From Rickettsiales bacterium (GTDB lineage Bacteria; Pseudomonadota; Alphaproteobacteria; Rickettsiales; Deianiraeaceae), in the NCBI GenBank assembly GCA_017444095.1, contig JAFSXM010000013.1, forward strand, positions 1-53,109: a DNA stretch of 53,109 nucleotides, given 5' to 3'. Below the pieces are notes generated by a model. That model was not told the DNA's origin. It made no database searches and was given only the letters and a program-made list of their open reading frames with translations. Within the stretch, counting starts at the first letter, position 1, and each line of letters starts with the position of its first letter. Shown here in pieces: positions 37,431 through 46,165 of this stretch. The position numbers were made by a program, and so were the translations under genes.

Positions 37431-37526
37431 TTTATAACTGCAAGTATTTATTATGCAAGGAATAAATTTTCATCTATAAAAACACTTGTAATACTTTTTT
37501 TTTTTTTATTATCCTTTAAGTGTTTT
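37431..37526 (+). repeat. Duplicated upstream region, copy 1
   Basis: About 95 bp nearly identical to 38200-38297: both begin TTTATAACTGCAAGTATTTA and end TTTAAGTGTTTT, differing at a few positions and in T-tract length. Each copy stands directly upstream of one of the two paralogous repeat proteins. The gene and its promoter were therefore duplicated together. Confidence 0.9.
37486..37512 (+). promoter_or_regulatory. T-tract promoter of the 37541 gene
   Basis: Proposed -35 TTGTAA (37486-37491) and -10 TATTAT (37507-37512). The spacer is mostly an unbroken T-run. The spacing of 15 is short here, unlike the 17 of the other two copies. TATTATCCTTTAAGTG extends past the -10 box and is shared with 38278 and, with two changes, 51621. 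Predicted start of transcription is about 22 bp before the ATG. Confidence 0.5.
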
Positions 37527-37540
37527 ATTTGAGAAGTTTT

Positions 37541-38191
37541 ATGAACGATGATGGTAAAATTTATAAAAAACTGCGAACAACAAAATGGTGCTGTATACCA
37601 AGCACAAACGATGTTGATGTTACGAACGACTATGTTAAAAAAGGTGAAGCACAATTGTCTGATGTATCGCTAGTTAAACTAAAGAATTTAGTAAACAAAG
37701 ATAACAAAGATGATATAGAATTCGATGATTTAACAAAAGAAGACAAAAAAAGACTGATTGAAGATGCTGTCTTGCAAAGCGGAGTTGATGGTGGTGAAAT
37801 AACTTGGAAAGAGTTCTTGCAAAGTGTCAATACCGGTATTAATTATCTAAAACGTGAATATTTAAAAACACAACCAAAATTTGCTTATACCTGGACGTAC
37901 TACGACAGTAAAGAACATTTAGCTTCCTTGAAGGCAAACACAATGCCTGATGATATAGACACAATCCGAGACAAAAACGGAACCGAAATAAGCGAGGACA
38001 AACTAACAGAACAAGTGATCGCCAACATAAAGAAGGCAGTTCAGGACAAGGATAACGATAATAAAGCTTATGTAGATTTATATGATGCGAAAGACAATAA
38101 GTTGGTTAATGATACCAACTATGATTTGTCAAAAATAAATGATTATAAAGTGGCATTAGTTATTCCAAATGCATTGTTGGGAACAGAATGA
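37541..38191 (+). CDS. Paralogous repeat protein A with degenerate EF-hand-like loop
   Basis: No known function. It has 216 residues, acidic, with no signal peptide or membrane helix. It contains one YVKKGEAQLSDVS repeat unit (near 30-45), then EDAVLQSGVDGGEITWKEF, which resembles an EF-hand loop with Asp, Gly and Glu in about the right places but weak at positions 3 and 5. The C-terminal half, with DDIDTIRDKNGTEIS and YVDLYDAK and ending NDYKVALVIPNALL, is shared with the next gene. A GTG at 37520 would extend it by seven residues; the ATG at 37541 is preferred because of the predicted transcription start. Ends with TGA. Tandem duplicate of the 38322 gene. Confidence 0.7.
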   Translation: MNDDGKIYKKLRTTKWCCIPSTNDVDVTNDYVKKGEAQLSDVSLVKLKNLVNKDNKDDIEFDDLTKEDKKRLIEDAVLQSGVDGGEITWKEFLQSVNTGINYLKREYLKTQPKFAYTWTYYDSKEHLASLKANTMPDDIDTIRDKNGTEISEDKLTEQVIANIKKAVQDKDNDNKAYVDLYDAKDNKLVNDTNYDLSKINDYKVALVIPNALLGTE

Positions 38192-38199
38192 TTTAGACA

Positions 38200-38297
38200 T
38201 TTATAACTGCAAGTATTTATTATGCAAGGATTAAATTTTCATCTATTAAAATACTTGAAATGCTTTTTTTTTTTTTTTATTATCCTTTAAGTGTTTT
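38200..38297 (+). repeat. Duplicated upstream region, copy 2
   Basis: Second copy of the 95-bp element at 37431. It begins 9 bp after the stop of the first paralog and runs to the leader of the second. High identity in non-coding DNA implies recent duplication, gene conversion or strong selection on the promoter. Confidence 0.9.
38255..38283 (+). promoter_or_regulatory. T-tract promoter of the 38322 gene
   Basis: -35 TTGAAA (38255-38260), a 17-bp spacer made of TGC plus 14 T, and -10 TATTAT (38278-38283), followed by CCTTTAAGTG. This is a near-ideal sigma-70 layout. A T-tract spacer bends DNA and, being a homopolymer, can change length by slippage and so alter promoter strength. Confidence 0.6.
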
Positions 38298-38321
38298 TGT
38301 ATTTAATGGTTATTAGTTAGT

Positions 38322-39335
38322 ATGGAAGAAAATAAAGGAGTACAACTTTTTACACAAGAGAATGATGCATATTGTGGTTGCTTTCCATGGGAAACATATA
38401 AACCCGTTGAAGGAGAGTATGTGAAGAAAGACGAAAAATATGATCAACTATTGGCATTAAAAGACAAAGCACAAGAAATTCAAGAAGAAAGAGATAAGTT
38501 TAATAAAGATAAAGAACAAGAAATATCGTTAATAAACGGCAAAGGAAACGAAATTTACAAAGAAAAAGTAAAGCTTGATAAAGAGAAAGAACAGTTTGAG
38601 CAAGAGAAAGGAAATTATATCAAAAGAGGTGAGGCAACATTTAATGATTTATCGCAAGAGACACAAAAGAATTATGTCAAAAAAGGTGAGGCAACATTTA
38701 ATGATTTGAAGAATAAAGATATTTATATTGAGAAACCTAAAAACTTTGATAAAATGCAAAAATTTTATAATGAGAAAGGAGATTATGTCAAAAGAGGTGA
38801 GGCAAAATTTTATGATTTATCGCAAGTTTTACAAGAGAGATATACAGAGATCTACAGACAAAATCTACAATTAGAGGGTTTATCAGAAGACAAAAAACGA
38901 AAACTGGCTGAAGATGCTTTCTTGGACGGAAAAGTTGATGGTAGTGACATAACTTGGAGAACTTTATTTGATAAGCTCGATATTGATTTTAGTATAATGA
39001 AATTTTGGTATTTACTAAAAATAGACAAATTTGCCGAGCTCCATAGGCTCTACAATAGTAAGGAACAATTAAATAGCTTGCAGGAAGGAAAAATACCTGA
39101 TGGTATAGACACCATCCGAACACAAGATGGAGACGAAATACAATTATCAAATGAATTAATTGCAAAAATTAAGAGTGCCGAAGGCCATAGCATACCTTAT
39201 GTAGATTTATACGATGCCAAAAATGATAGTAAAAATAAGTTATTTTATAATAATCCTAATATCAGCCTTGATTTGTCAAAAATAAATGATTATAAAGTGG
39301 CATTAGTTATTCCAGATGCATTGTTGAACAAATGA
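38322..39335 (+). CDS. Paralogous repeat protein B with coiled coil, YVKKGEA repeats and EF-hand-like loop
   Basis: No known function. It has 337 residues with no signal peptide. In order: a divergent repeat (YVKKDEKYDQL), a charged coiled coil (about 35-100, Lys/Glu/Gln-rich), and three clear repeats (YIKRGEATFNDLSQ, YVKKGEATFNDL, YVKRGEAKFYDLSQ). Then comes AEDAFLDGKVDGSDITW, which fits an EF-hand loop better than in paralog A (Asp1, Asp5, Gly6, Val8, Asp12). The C-terminal block, with GIDTIRTQDGDEI and ending in NDYKVALVIPDALL, is shared with paralog A. It could be a secreted binding protein; that is inference. Ends with TGA, upstream of tRNA-Gly. Confidence 0.7.
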   Translation: MEENKGVQLFTQENDAYCGCFPWETYKPVEGEYVKKDEKYDQLLALKDKAQEIQEERDKFNKDKEQEISLINGKGNEIYKEKVKLDKEKEQFEQEKGNYIKRGEATFNDLSQETQKNYVKKGEATFNDLKNKDIYIEKPKNFDKMQKFYNEKGDYVKRGEAKFYDLSQVLQERYTEIYRQNLQLEGLSEDKKRKLAEDAFLDGKVDGSDITWRTLFDKLDIDFSIMKFWYLLKIDKFAELHRLYNSKEQLNSLQEGKIPDGIDTIRTQDGDEIQLSNELIAKIKSAEGHSIPYVDLYDAKNDSKNKLFYNNPNISLDLSKINDYKVALVIPDALLNK

Positions 39336-39383
39336 TTTAAATTTGACTTTTATTTAATATCAATGTTGACTAATTTCACTATC

Positions 39384-39454
39384 GCGGGCATAGTTCAGTG
39401 GTAGAATGTCAGCTTCCCAAGCTGAAAATGCGGGTTCGATTCCCGTTGCCCGCT
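39384..39454 (+). tRNA. tRNA-Gly (CCC)
   Basis: Cloverleaf with acceptor GCGGGCA/TGCCCGC, anticodon stem TCAGC/GCTGA and loop TTCCCAA giving anticodon CCC, T arm GCGGG-TTCGATT-CCCGT, discriminator T. The D stem is weak (GTTC/GAAT). CCA is not encoded (CATC follows). It resembles alphaproteobacterial tRNA-Gly(CCC). It lies 48 bp after the EF-hand-like paralog and 120 bp before lysK. Confidence 0.93.
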
Positions 39455-39574
39455 CATCTTTTTTTGCTTTTTTTATCTATAAAGATTATTTGATGTTTGT
39501 ATGGTGTCTTTATCATCGTAATGTCTAATTTGTTGATTATTAAATAATCAATAATTGCTTAAAAGTGCATTATT

Positions 39575-41149
39575 ATGTTTGATAACAACAAAACTTGGCC
39601 TTTTGAAGAAGCAAAAAGAATATATGAAAAAATTGGAGGTAAAACTCCGGAAAAAGGATATGTCTTGTTTGAAACTGGTTATGGCCCATCTGGATTGCCA
39701 CATATTGGAACATTTGGTGAAGTAGTGAGAACGAGTTTTGTTAAATTTGCATTTGAAAAATTATACCCAAGTATACCAACAAAAATGTTTTGCATTTCTG
39801 ATGATTTGGATGCTTTACGAAAAGTTCCTGAAAACGTCCCAAATCAAGATATGTTGCAAAAAAATTTGGGTATGCCATTGACTTCCATACCTGATCCTTT
39901 TGGCACAGATAAAAGCTATGGCTGGCACAATAACAATAAATTGTTGTCATTTTTATCGAATTTTGGTTTCCAAGAAGGAGAAGGGAAAGATTATATTTTC
40001 GTTAGTGCGACGGAGACATACAAAAGCGGTAAACACAACGAAATGCTTAAACAATGTGCTCTTCATTATCAAGACTTGATGGATATTATGTTGCCAACAC
40101 TTGGTGATGAGCGAAAGGCAACATATAGTCCATTTATGCCAATTGAACCGGAAACAGGTAGAGTAATTGCAGATGGTGTAAAGAATGTTGATGCTGAAAA
40201 TGCAACAATTACATACATTGGCACAGATGGCAAAGAAAAAACCAGCAGTTTTCTTAATGGTGGGTGTAAATTGCAATGGAAATGCGACTTCGGTGGTCGT
40301 TGGGCATCATTTGGTGTAGACTATGAAATCTATGGCAAAGACCACTATCCAAATGAAAAAACATATCGTGCTATATGTAAAGCACTTGGAAAAGAACCGC
40401 CTGTAAATTTTTTCTATGAGTTATTTTTGGATGACAAAGGGCAAAAAATATCAAAGTCAAAAGGCAATGGATTAACTGTTGACGAATGGTTGAGATATGG
40501 CGACAGGGAAAGCTTGTCTTTATTTATGTATCAAAAACCAAAAACTGCCAAACGACTATACTTTGATGTTATACCAAAAGCCGTGGATGAGTATATGACA
40601 TACTTGTCAAAGTATAACACTCAAACAACAGAAGAACAAAGCGAAAATCCAATATTTTTCATTCATTACGGCAAAACACCCGCTGAATTAAAAAAACTTG
40701 GTTTTGTGCCTTGTAAAGTGTCGTATTCTATGATGTTAAACCTCGCAAGTGTTTGTAATCCGGATAATGAAAATATACTATTTGATTTTTTGGAAAAATA
40801 TGACCCAAGTATTGAGAGAAATAACCAGTATCTAAAAAACCTTGTTCGTGGTGCAATTAACTATTACAATGATTTTGTTAAACCAAACAAAAAATATATT
40901 AAACCGGAAGGAGATTTATTGGTGCAATATAATAAATTAAAGTATGAATTAGAAAGTGGAAAGTATAACACGGAAGAAGAATTACAACAGCTAATTTATA
41001 ATTTAGGAAATGAGTTGAAAGATAAAGGTATTGAACTCAAAGATTGGTTTAAATGCCTTTATCAAGCTATATTAGGAACATCAACTGGGCCACGAATGGG
41101 TAGCTTTATAGCCATCTACGGAGTAGAAAATACTATAAAGCTGATGTAA
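39575..41149 (+). CDS. lysK: Lysyl-tRNA synthetase, class I
   Basis: Charges tRNA-Lys. It has 524 residues of the class I (archaeal/alphaproteobacterial) type, unrelated to the class II LysRS of E. coli. The HIGH motif is GYGPSGLPHIGTFGE (near residue 32-46) and KMSKS reads KISKSKGNG (near 291). A C-terminal alpha-helical anticodon domain follows. Presence of this class supports an alphaproteobacterial host. Start ATG at 39575 fits the family. Confidence 0.96.
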   Translation: MFDNNKTWPFEEAKRIYEKIGGKTPEKGYVLFETGYGPSGLPHIGTFGEVVRTSFVKFAFEKLYPSIPTKMFCISDDLDALRKVPENVPNQDMLQKNLGMPLTSIPDPFGTDKSYGWHNNNKLLSFLSNFGFQEGEGKDYIFVSATETYKSGKHNEMLKQCALHYQDLMDIMLPTLGDERKATYSPFMPIEPETGRVIADGVKNVDAENATITYIGTDGKEKTSSFLNGGCKLQWKCDFGGRWASFGVDYEIYGKDHYPNEKTYRAICKALGKEPPVNFFYELFLDDKGQKISKSKGNGLTVDEWLRYGDRESLSLFMYQKPKTAKRLYFDVIPKAVDEYMTYLSKYNTQTTEEQSENPIFFIHYGKTPAELKKLGFVPCKVSYSMMLNLASVCNPDNENILFDFLEKYDPSIERNNQYLKNLVRGAINYYNDFVKPNKKYIKPEGDLLVQYNKLKYELESGKYNTEEELQQLIYNLGNELKDKGIELKDWFKCLYQAILGTSTGPRMGSFIAIYGVENTIKLM

Positions 41150-41235
41150 TAGAAATTTATAAACATATCCCCTTCTTTGTAAGAAAAATACTATTGCAAA
41201 ATAAATAATTCATTATCTATTTGCTACGGATAGAT

Positions 41236-42294
41236 ATGGATTTACAGGAGATTTTACAGGATGCAAAAAAGAAAATACAGGATTGTGGTGATATAAATTC
41301 TTTATTACACGAGGTAAAATCTTCAATTTTTGGTAAAAATAGTGATTTAACAAAACTTTTAGCCACGATGAAAGATTTAACACAAGATGCAAAAAAGGAA
41401 TTAGGGCAAAAAATAAATAATGTAAAAAATGAGATAGAAAATGTTTTAACTACAAAAAGGGAAGAGTTAGAAATGTTAGAATTACAAAAAAAATTAACAA
41501 CTGATGCACTTGACGGAACATTGCCATATAGGCAACAACCACAAGGAAGTCTGCATATTATTACAAAAACAGAATTAGAACTATGCAAAATATTTACAAA
41601 ATACGGCTTTCAACTTGCCAGTGGGTTTGATATTGAAGAAGATTATTACAATTTTACCGCTTTAAATGTAAAAAAAAACCATCCTGCCCGTCAAATGCAA
41701 GATACATTTTATTTGCAGGGAAAAAATGAAGCAAATGAAAATTACTTGTTGAGGACACACACAACCTGTGTTGATGCAAGAGAGGTTATAGAAAAAAATT
41801 TACAACCACCAATAGCACTAATATCTTGCGGTAAGACTTTTCGTTGTGATAGCGATAGAACACACAGCCCAATGTTTCATCAATTTGAGGGATTGATGAT
41901 TGATAAAAATTTAAATTTAGGACATTTAAAATTTTTCCTTGAAAGAATGTTGAGCGAATTTTTTGAGACAGATAATGTCGTCATTCGCATGAGACCAAGT
42001 TATTTCCCGTTTACTGAACCATCTGTTGAAATAGATGTTGGATATTCTATTGTGAATAATCAAATTAAAATCGGTGGAAATGAGAAATGGTTGGAAGTAT
42101 TAGGGGCAGGTATGTTGCATCCTAATGTTTTAAAACATATGAATATAGATAGTGAAAAATACACAGCAATAGCATTCGGCTGTGGCGTTGAAAGATTTGC
42201 AATGTTAAAATATGGAGCTCCTGATATAAGGGATTTTACTGCAAATAAAATTGATTGGTTGCAACATTACTCTTTTGCAAGTTTTGAAATATAA
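41236..42294 (+). CDS. pheS: Phenylalanyl-tRNA synthetase alpha subunit
   Basis: Catalytic subunit of the alpha2-beta2 PheRS. It has 352 residues: an N-terminal coiled coil (about 1-90) that contacts tRNA, then the class II core with motif 2 (SCGKTFRCDSDRTHSPMFHQFEGL) and motif 3 (FGCGVERFAMLKYG). FFPFTEPS-like YFPFTEPSVEIDV is present. The ATG at 41236 is preferred to a TTG five codons upstream. pheT normally follows; here a BamB-like gene does, so the pheST operon is split. Confidence 0.95.
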   Translation: MDLQEILQDAKKKIQDCGDINSLLHEVKSSIFGKNSDLTKLLATMKDLTQDAKKELGQKINNVKNEIENVLTTKREELEMLELQKKLTTDALDGTLPYRQQPQGSLHIITKTELELCKIFTKYGFQLASGFDIEEDYYNFTALNVKKNHPARQMQDTFYLQGKNEANENYLLRTHTTCVDAREVIEKNLQPPIALISCGKTFRCDSDRTHSPMFHQFEGLMIDKNLNLGHLKFFLERMLSEFFETDNVVIRMRPSYFPFTEPSVEIDVGYSIVNNQIKIGGNEKWLEVLGAGMLHPNVLKHMNIDSEKYTAIAFGCGVERFAMLKYGAPDIRDFTANKIDWLQHYSFASFEI

Positions 42295-42297
42295 TGT

Positions 42298-43521
42298 ATG
42301 ATAATATCATCACAAAATAGAAATATATTATGGTTGATACCATTTGTGATATTATCTATTGGGTGTAGTGGAAAAAGGTATACAAGTCAAGATGGAATAC
42401 CAATTTTTTCACAATCTACAAATATAGATATTAGCCCAAACTTGTTATATGTAGATATTGAACCACAACAGGTAAATATTGATGAATGTATGCTTACAAA
42501 TGATTTCGACCCACAAAAGGCTCATTTATCAATGTTAAGTTATCCAGACATTGATGAAGGACAATATGATAGTAAATTTAAAAGAACAGGGAAATTAGAT
42601 TTTTATTTACATCCAATAATGTGTGATGGTAAGGTTTTTGATATAACGAATACAGCAAAAGTCATAGAGTATAATTTAAATAATGGCAAAGTGGAAAAAG
42701 TTAATAGTTTTAATACATTAAAGTTTTTGGAAAGGAGCAGTAATGATGTTGCATTTGCAAGACTTGATAAAGACAATAATGTTATTTATATTGCCACAAA
42801 AAGTGGATATGTAATTGCTTTTGATGCTAATGCAAAAGATGACGACAAAAAGATATTATGGAAAAAACAATATAGCAGTGGTTTTATGGCATCACCATCT
42901 TTATATGATGGCAAATTATTTTTAATTTCTACAACCGATGAAATATATGCTATCAACACATCTAATGGTGAAATAGCTTGGAAAACAGATAAAGAAGAAA
43001 GCTTGGGTGAGGAGTCTAAAAAATCTTTACAAACTCCACCTGTGTTGATTTATCAAGATAAAATTATTGCTGATTTATCAAATGGAAGTATTTTAAAAGT
43101 AGATGCGAAGTCTGGTATTATAGACTGGAAAGCCAAAGTATTATCATCGAGTATGAGTTCAAACATTGCTGATATTTTTGATATTGATTTTCCGCCAGTA
43201 ATTTTTGCTGATAGGGTATTGGTGGCAGGAGGAATAAATACGAGTGTGATGGGATTTGATCTAAAAACAGGACAGCCATTATGGCAAATACCGGTATCAT
43301 TGAATAGTTATATGATGCAAAATAATCAAGGTTTTGGTTTTTTTGTAGATGGAAATAATAACAATATATGCTTTAATGGTCTAACAGGAGAAGTCAAAGC
43401 AATTAAATCTAATGGAAGCAAAATTATGTCAAAGCCAATACCAAGTTATATGGTTGGCGGACATAGTAATATTTATACTTGGCGAGTGAATAGGTATTAT
43501 GATTCCTATTTTGAAGAATAA
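42298..43521 (+). CDS. bamB: BamB-like beta-propeller outer-membrane lipoprotein
   Basis: It has 407 residues. The signal peptide and lipobox (LSIGC, Cys about 23) mark a lipoprotein, Gly-free at +2 (Ser), so outer-membrane sorting is expected. The rest has repeated PQQ-type propeller blades: YIATKSGYVIAFDA, LFLISTTDEIYAINTSNGEIAWK, IIADLSNGSILKVDAKSGIIDWK, GFDLKTGQPLWQI. This layout matches BamB of the outer-membrane assembly complex. The usual neighbour der is absent. The ATG lies 3 bp after the pheS stop. Confidence 0.8.
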   Translation: MIISSQNRNILWLIPFVILSIGCSGKRYTSQDGIPIFSQSTNIDISPNLLYVDIEPQQVNIDECMLTNDFDPQKAHLSMLSYPDIDEGQYDSKFKRTGKLDFYLHPIMCDGKVFDITNTAKVIEYNLNNGKVEKVNSFNTLKFLERSSNDVAFARLDKDNNVIYIATKSGYVIAFDANAKDDDKKILWKKQYSSGFMASPSLYDGKLFLISTTDEIYAINTSNGEIAWKTDKEESLGEESKKSLQTPPVLIYQDKIIADLSNGSILKVDAKSGIIDWKAKVLSSSMSSNIADIFDIDFPPVIFADRVLVAGGINTSVMGFDLKTGQPLWQIPVSLNSYMMQNNQGFGFFVDGNNNNICFNGLTGEVKAIKSNGSKIMSKPIPSYMVGGHSNIYTWRVNRYYDSYFEE

Positions 43522-43615
43522 TAACTATGCAATATAAACATTTTTTTTGTAATTGTAAAAAAATATAATACCTGACTTCCCATTTCATTTTTTCTATAAA
43601 TAGCATTAGAAAAAT

Positions 43616-44218
43616 ATGAAATACATAGATATAGATTTTCCAGATGAATTATATGAATATTTTTCAGGTGGTGCAGAATTTTCAACTTCCATTTCTACGA
43701 TGAAAAATAAAAGAGAAATTCGTAATAGAAATTGGGATAGTCCAAGATTTAGGTATAAACTACAATATAAAGAATGCAATGATGAGATTTATAGACAATT
43801 GCATTCATTTTTTATTTTGTGTGGTGGCAGTGAGATTGCATTTAATTTTGTAGATAAAAATGATTGCAAACTTGAAAATCAAATTTTACAAAAAAATCCA
43901 TTATCTAATGGAGATAATCAGTTTTTAATTGTAAAAACTTATAGTTATCAACAGCAATTTTTTAATAGAAATATCTACAATATTCGTAACGAAGAGGTAT
44001 TTATCAATGACAATAAATTGTCGCAAGAACAATATAATATAAAGCAAAATCTGCTCACAATAAACAATAATATACAAATTACTCAAAATGATATTGTGAG
44101 TATAAATGCTGATTTTGCAGTGATAGTTCGTTTTGATTGTGATTTTTTGCCTGTTAAAAAGAAAAGCTTTGATGCGATAGAATTGCCAGATATTTCTTTA
44201 ATAGAGACATTGATATAA
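43616..44218 (+). CDS. DUF2460 / GTA gp12-like tail protein
   Basis: It has 200 residues. It follows the DUF2460 pattern found in alphaproteobacterial gene transfer agents and related phage tails: FPDELYEYFSGGAEFSTSIS, REIRNRNWDSPRFRYKLQY, LHSFFILCGGSEIAFNFVDKND, FNRNIYNIRNEEVFIND, VIVRFDCDFLPV and ISLIETLI at the end. In the Rhodobacter GTA this gene sits between the tail tape-measure region and DUF2163. Here it is followed directly by DUF2163, 17 bp downstream. Base and codon use match the neighbours, so this is not a recent import. Confidence 0.82.
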   Translation: MKYIDIDFPDELYEYFSGGAEFSTSISTMKNKREIRNRNWDSPRFRYKLQYKECNDEIYRQLHSFFILCGGSEIAFNFVDKNDCKLENQILQKNPLSNGDNQFLIVKTYSYQQQFFNRNIYNIRNEEVFINDNKLSQEQYNIKQNLLTINNNIQITQNDIVSINADFAVIVRFDCDFLPVKKKSFDAIELPDISLIETLI

Positions 44219-44235
44219 ATTTTGTTATTTGTGTT

Positions 44236-45021
44236 ATGGTTAATGCTGAATTTATAAAATTTCTACAAAATGGTAAAAATATAACATATCTTATAGAGCT
44301 GATATGTGAAAATCAGCAGTTGTATTTAACATCTTATGATAAACCAATAAGAATTGATGATAAAGTATATCAAAGTGGATATGTTTTGAATAGTTTGCAA
44401 TTAACAAATATTGAAAAAACAGGTTCCATTGAGCTCCAAATATACAATAATGAAAAAGACAATAATTTTGGATTAGAATTTTTATCGTCTGCAAAAGTTG
44501 TAATTAAGATTGCAATTATATCGTGTCTTCAACAAAATATCATTATTTTTAACGGCTTTGTATCGCAAATAAATCTGGAAAGCAACATAATTACAATTAC
44601 AGCTTTACCAAACTTATCGAAATTAAATTCTTCTTTCTGTCAGTTATATTCACCACTTTGTAGAGAATGTATTGGAAGTAAAAAATGTGGTGTAGATATA
44701 AACAAATATAAGGTAGACGGAGTAATAACAAACATTATTGCTGATAATTGTTTTCAAGGAAACCATCAAGCAAACAAATCAACACTGATTGGATATTATA
44801 GATATGGAATTGTTAAATTTACAAGCGGGAAACTGAAAGGAATATCTATGCAAATTAAAGATGAAATTGATGGAAGTGTTTATCTTCTTCAAAATACAAA
44901 AATGTTGTCAGTTGGTGATTGTTATGAAATTTATGCCGGTTGTGATAAAACATTAACAACTTGCAAAGAAAAATTTAATAATGTTATAAATTTTCGCGGT
45001 GAGCCATACATTAATGTATAG
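44236..45021 (+). CDS. DUF2163 / GTA gp13-like baseplate protein
   Basis: It has 261 residues. The N-terminal DUF2163 part (YLIELICENQQLYLTSYDKPI, and the strand-rich middle) is followed by the phage BR0599-type C terminus: CQLYSPLCRECIGSKKCGVD, then AGCDKTLTTCKEKFNNVINFRGEPYI. The Cys residues of that domain are kept, suggesting the fold is still under selection. In GTA clusters a NlpC/P60 peptidase and a host-specificity protein follow; here an unrelated minus-strand gene does. Only two genes of the cluster are present in this window. Confidence 0.82.
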   Translation: MVNAEFIKFLQNGKNITYLIELICENQQLYLTSYDKPIRIDDKVYQSGYVLNSLQLTNIEKTGSIELQIYNNEKDNNFGLEFLSSAKVVIKIAIISCLQQNIIIFNGFVSQINLESNIITITALPNLSKLNSSFCQLYSPLCRECIGSKKCGVDINKYKVDGVITNIIADNCFQGNHQANKSTLIGYYRYGIVKFTSGKLKGISMQIKDEIDGSVYLLQNTKMLSVGDCYEIYAGCDKTLTTCKEKFNNVINFRGEPYINV

Positions 45022-45035
45022 CTACAAAATTATCT

Positions 45036-45680
45036 TTATGATTTTACTATTCTTTTTTCTAATTGCGAATCGATAATTTTAAATAAATCTTCTACCAAAT
45101 TGTTTGCGATAGTTTTTTGGTAATAGTTATTGTAGTATTTTATTTGCATAATTTGTTGAAGATGTTTTATGGCTTCATTGATTGTGCCGTCATTTCTTGT
45201 CGTCCTATTATTATCGTTTTGTGCTGATTGATTTGATTGGTCTTTTATGCTTATTTCGTTATTTGTTTTTATCCATTGTTGCACTGAAAGCAAGGTTCTG
45301 TTCGTGTTTTTTTCGTGTAATGATTTATATAAATCTGTTCCGCTATCCATACATAGGCTTGTAAGAAGTCCGATGCCACCAATAAAACATAAATGTGGGC
45401 TATCTAATACCAATGAAGCTATTATGGACGGAGTACTTACTAATGATAGACCGTTTGATACGGCGCTGGCTGTATTTATATTAATGTTATTTTTAAGGTA
45501 ATTGGTGTAAAAATTTTCTTCTATATTTTTCTGTACTGCCATTTTTAAATTATCGCTCGACGCCATTATGGCATCTTTCAATTTTATAATATCATCCCTT
45601 CCAGGCTTGGTATTCGTATCTATTTTATTGTTTTTAAGTATGTTTATACATTCTTGTATCGTCTCATCATTGTTTTCCAT
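45036..45680 (-). CDS. Unknown protein with central hydrophobic region
   Basis: Not recognised. It has 214 residues: an acidic-polar N terminus, a central stretch at about 72-110 with two hydrophobic segments (SLVSTPSIIASLVL, then FIGGIGLLTSLCM) that could form a membrane hairpin, an Asn/Gln-rich linker (about 145-165) and a helical C terminus. It has no signal peptide. It converges on the DUF2163 gene with a 14-bp gap. Composition is like the other lineage-specific proteins here, but it lacks the Cys tail. Confidence 0.55.
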   Translation of the reverse strand: MENNDETIQECINILKNNKIDTNTKPGRDDIIKLKDAIMASSDNLKMAVQKNIEENFYTNYLKNNININTASAVSNGLSLVSTPSIIASLVLDSPHLCFIGGIGLLTSLCMDSGTDLYKSLHEKNTNRTLLSVQQWIKTNNEISIKDQSNQSAQNDNNRTTRNDGTINEAIKHLQQIMQIKYYNNYYQKTIANNLVEDLFKIIDSQLEKRIVKS

Positions 45681-45823
45681 ATAAAAATTATATCAAATAA
45701 TAATAAAGAATAAAGTTTTTTTAATGTTTATGCAAATATGAAATAAACATCTGTTTTATTTAGGTTTAAAACTTGACTTTTTGTAATAAGATTACTTATT
45801 TACTACGAAATAATTGCAATATT

Positions 45824-46075
45824 ATGAATTTTAACATTGATATATTTGGCAATATCATTGGAATAATTGGGATGATATTGTGTTTGGTGGCTTTCTTTTT
45901 AGTTCAAAAGAAAAAACCAAATATGATTAGATATAATCTACTAAATATGTTGGCATCAATATTGCTATTTATTAGTTTATGTATTCATCCAAATATAGCA
46001 TCTATGTGTCTTGAAGGTTTTTGGTTTGTAGGTGCTGTTTACGGCCTTGTTAAGGCATATCAAGCAAAAAAATGA
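45824..46075 (+). CDS. Small CBU_0592-type membrane protein
   Basis: It has 83 residues and three hydrophobic helices: IIGIIGMILCLVAFFLV, LLNMLASILLFISLCI, and ASMCLEGFWFVGAVYGLVKA. The pattern (Gly-rich first helix, LN before helix 2, then a Trp-containing third helix) fits the CBU_0592 family of small bacterial membrane proteins, function unknown. The ATG at 45824 gives a start that matches the family; the longer frame from 45773 adds 17 residues with no sense of a signal peptide. Confidence 0.7.
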   Translation: MNFNIDIFGNIIGIIGMILCLVAFFLVQKKKPNMIRYNLLNMLASILLFISLCIHPNIASMCLEGFWFVGAVYGLVKAYQAKK

Positions 46076-46110
46076 GATAAAAGCAACCCTGATTATAAAC
46101 TTGTATAAGA

Positions 46111-46160
46111 TTGACAATTATAAATGTAATGTGTGTAAAAAAGAACAAAGTTTATAATTG
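46111..46160 (+). promoter_or_regulatory. dps promoter with 10-bp inverted repeat
   Basis: A consensus -35 box TTGACA (46111-46116) is followed 17 bp later by TGTAAA (46134-46139). CAATTATAAA (46115-46124) and TTTATAATTG (46151-46160) are perfect 10-bp inverted arms around the -10 and start region, ending 5 bp before the dps ATG. Such symmetry over a promoter suits an operator, perhaps for an oxidative-stress or iron regulator. Regulator unknown; a leader hairpin covering the start is the alternative. Confidence 0.4.
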
Positions 46161-46165
46161 AGACT

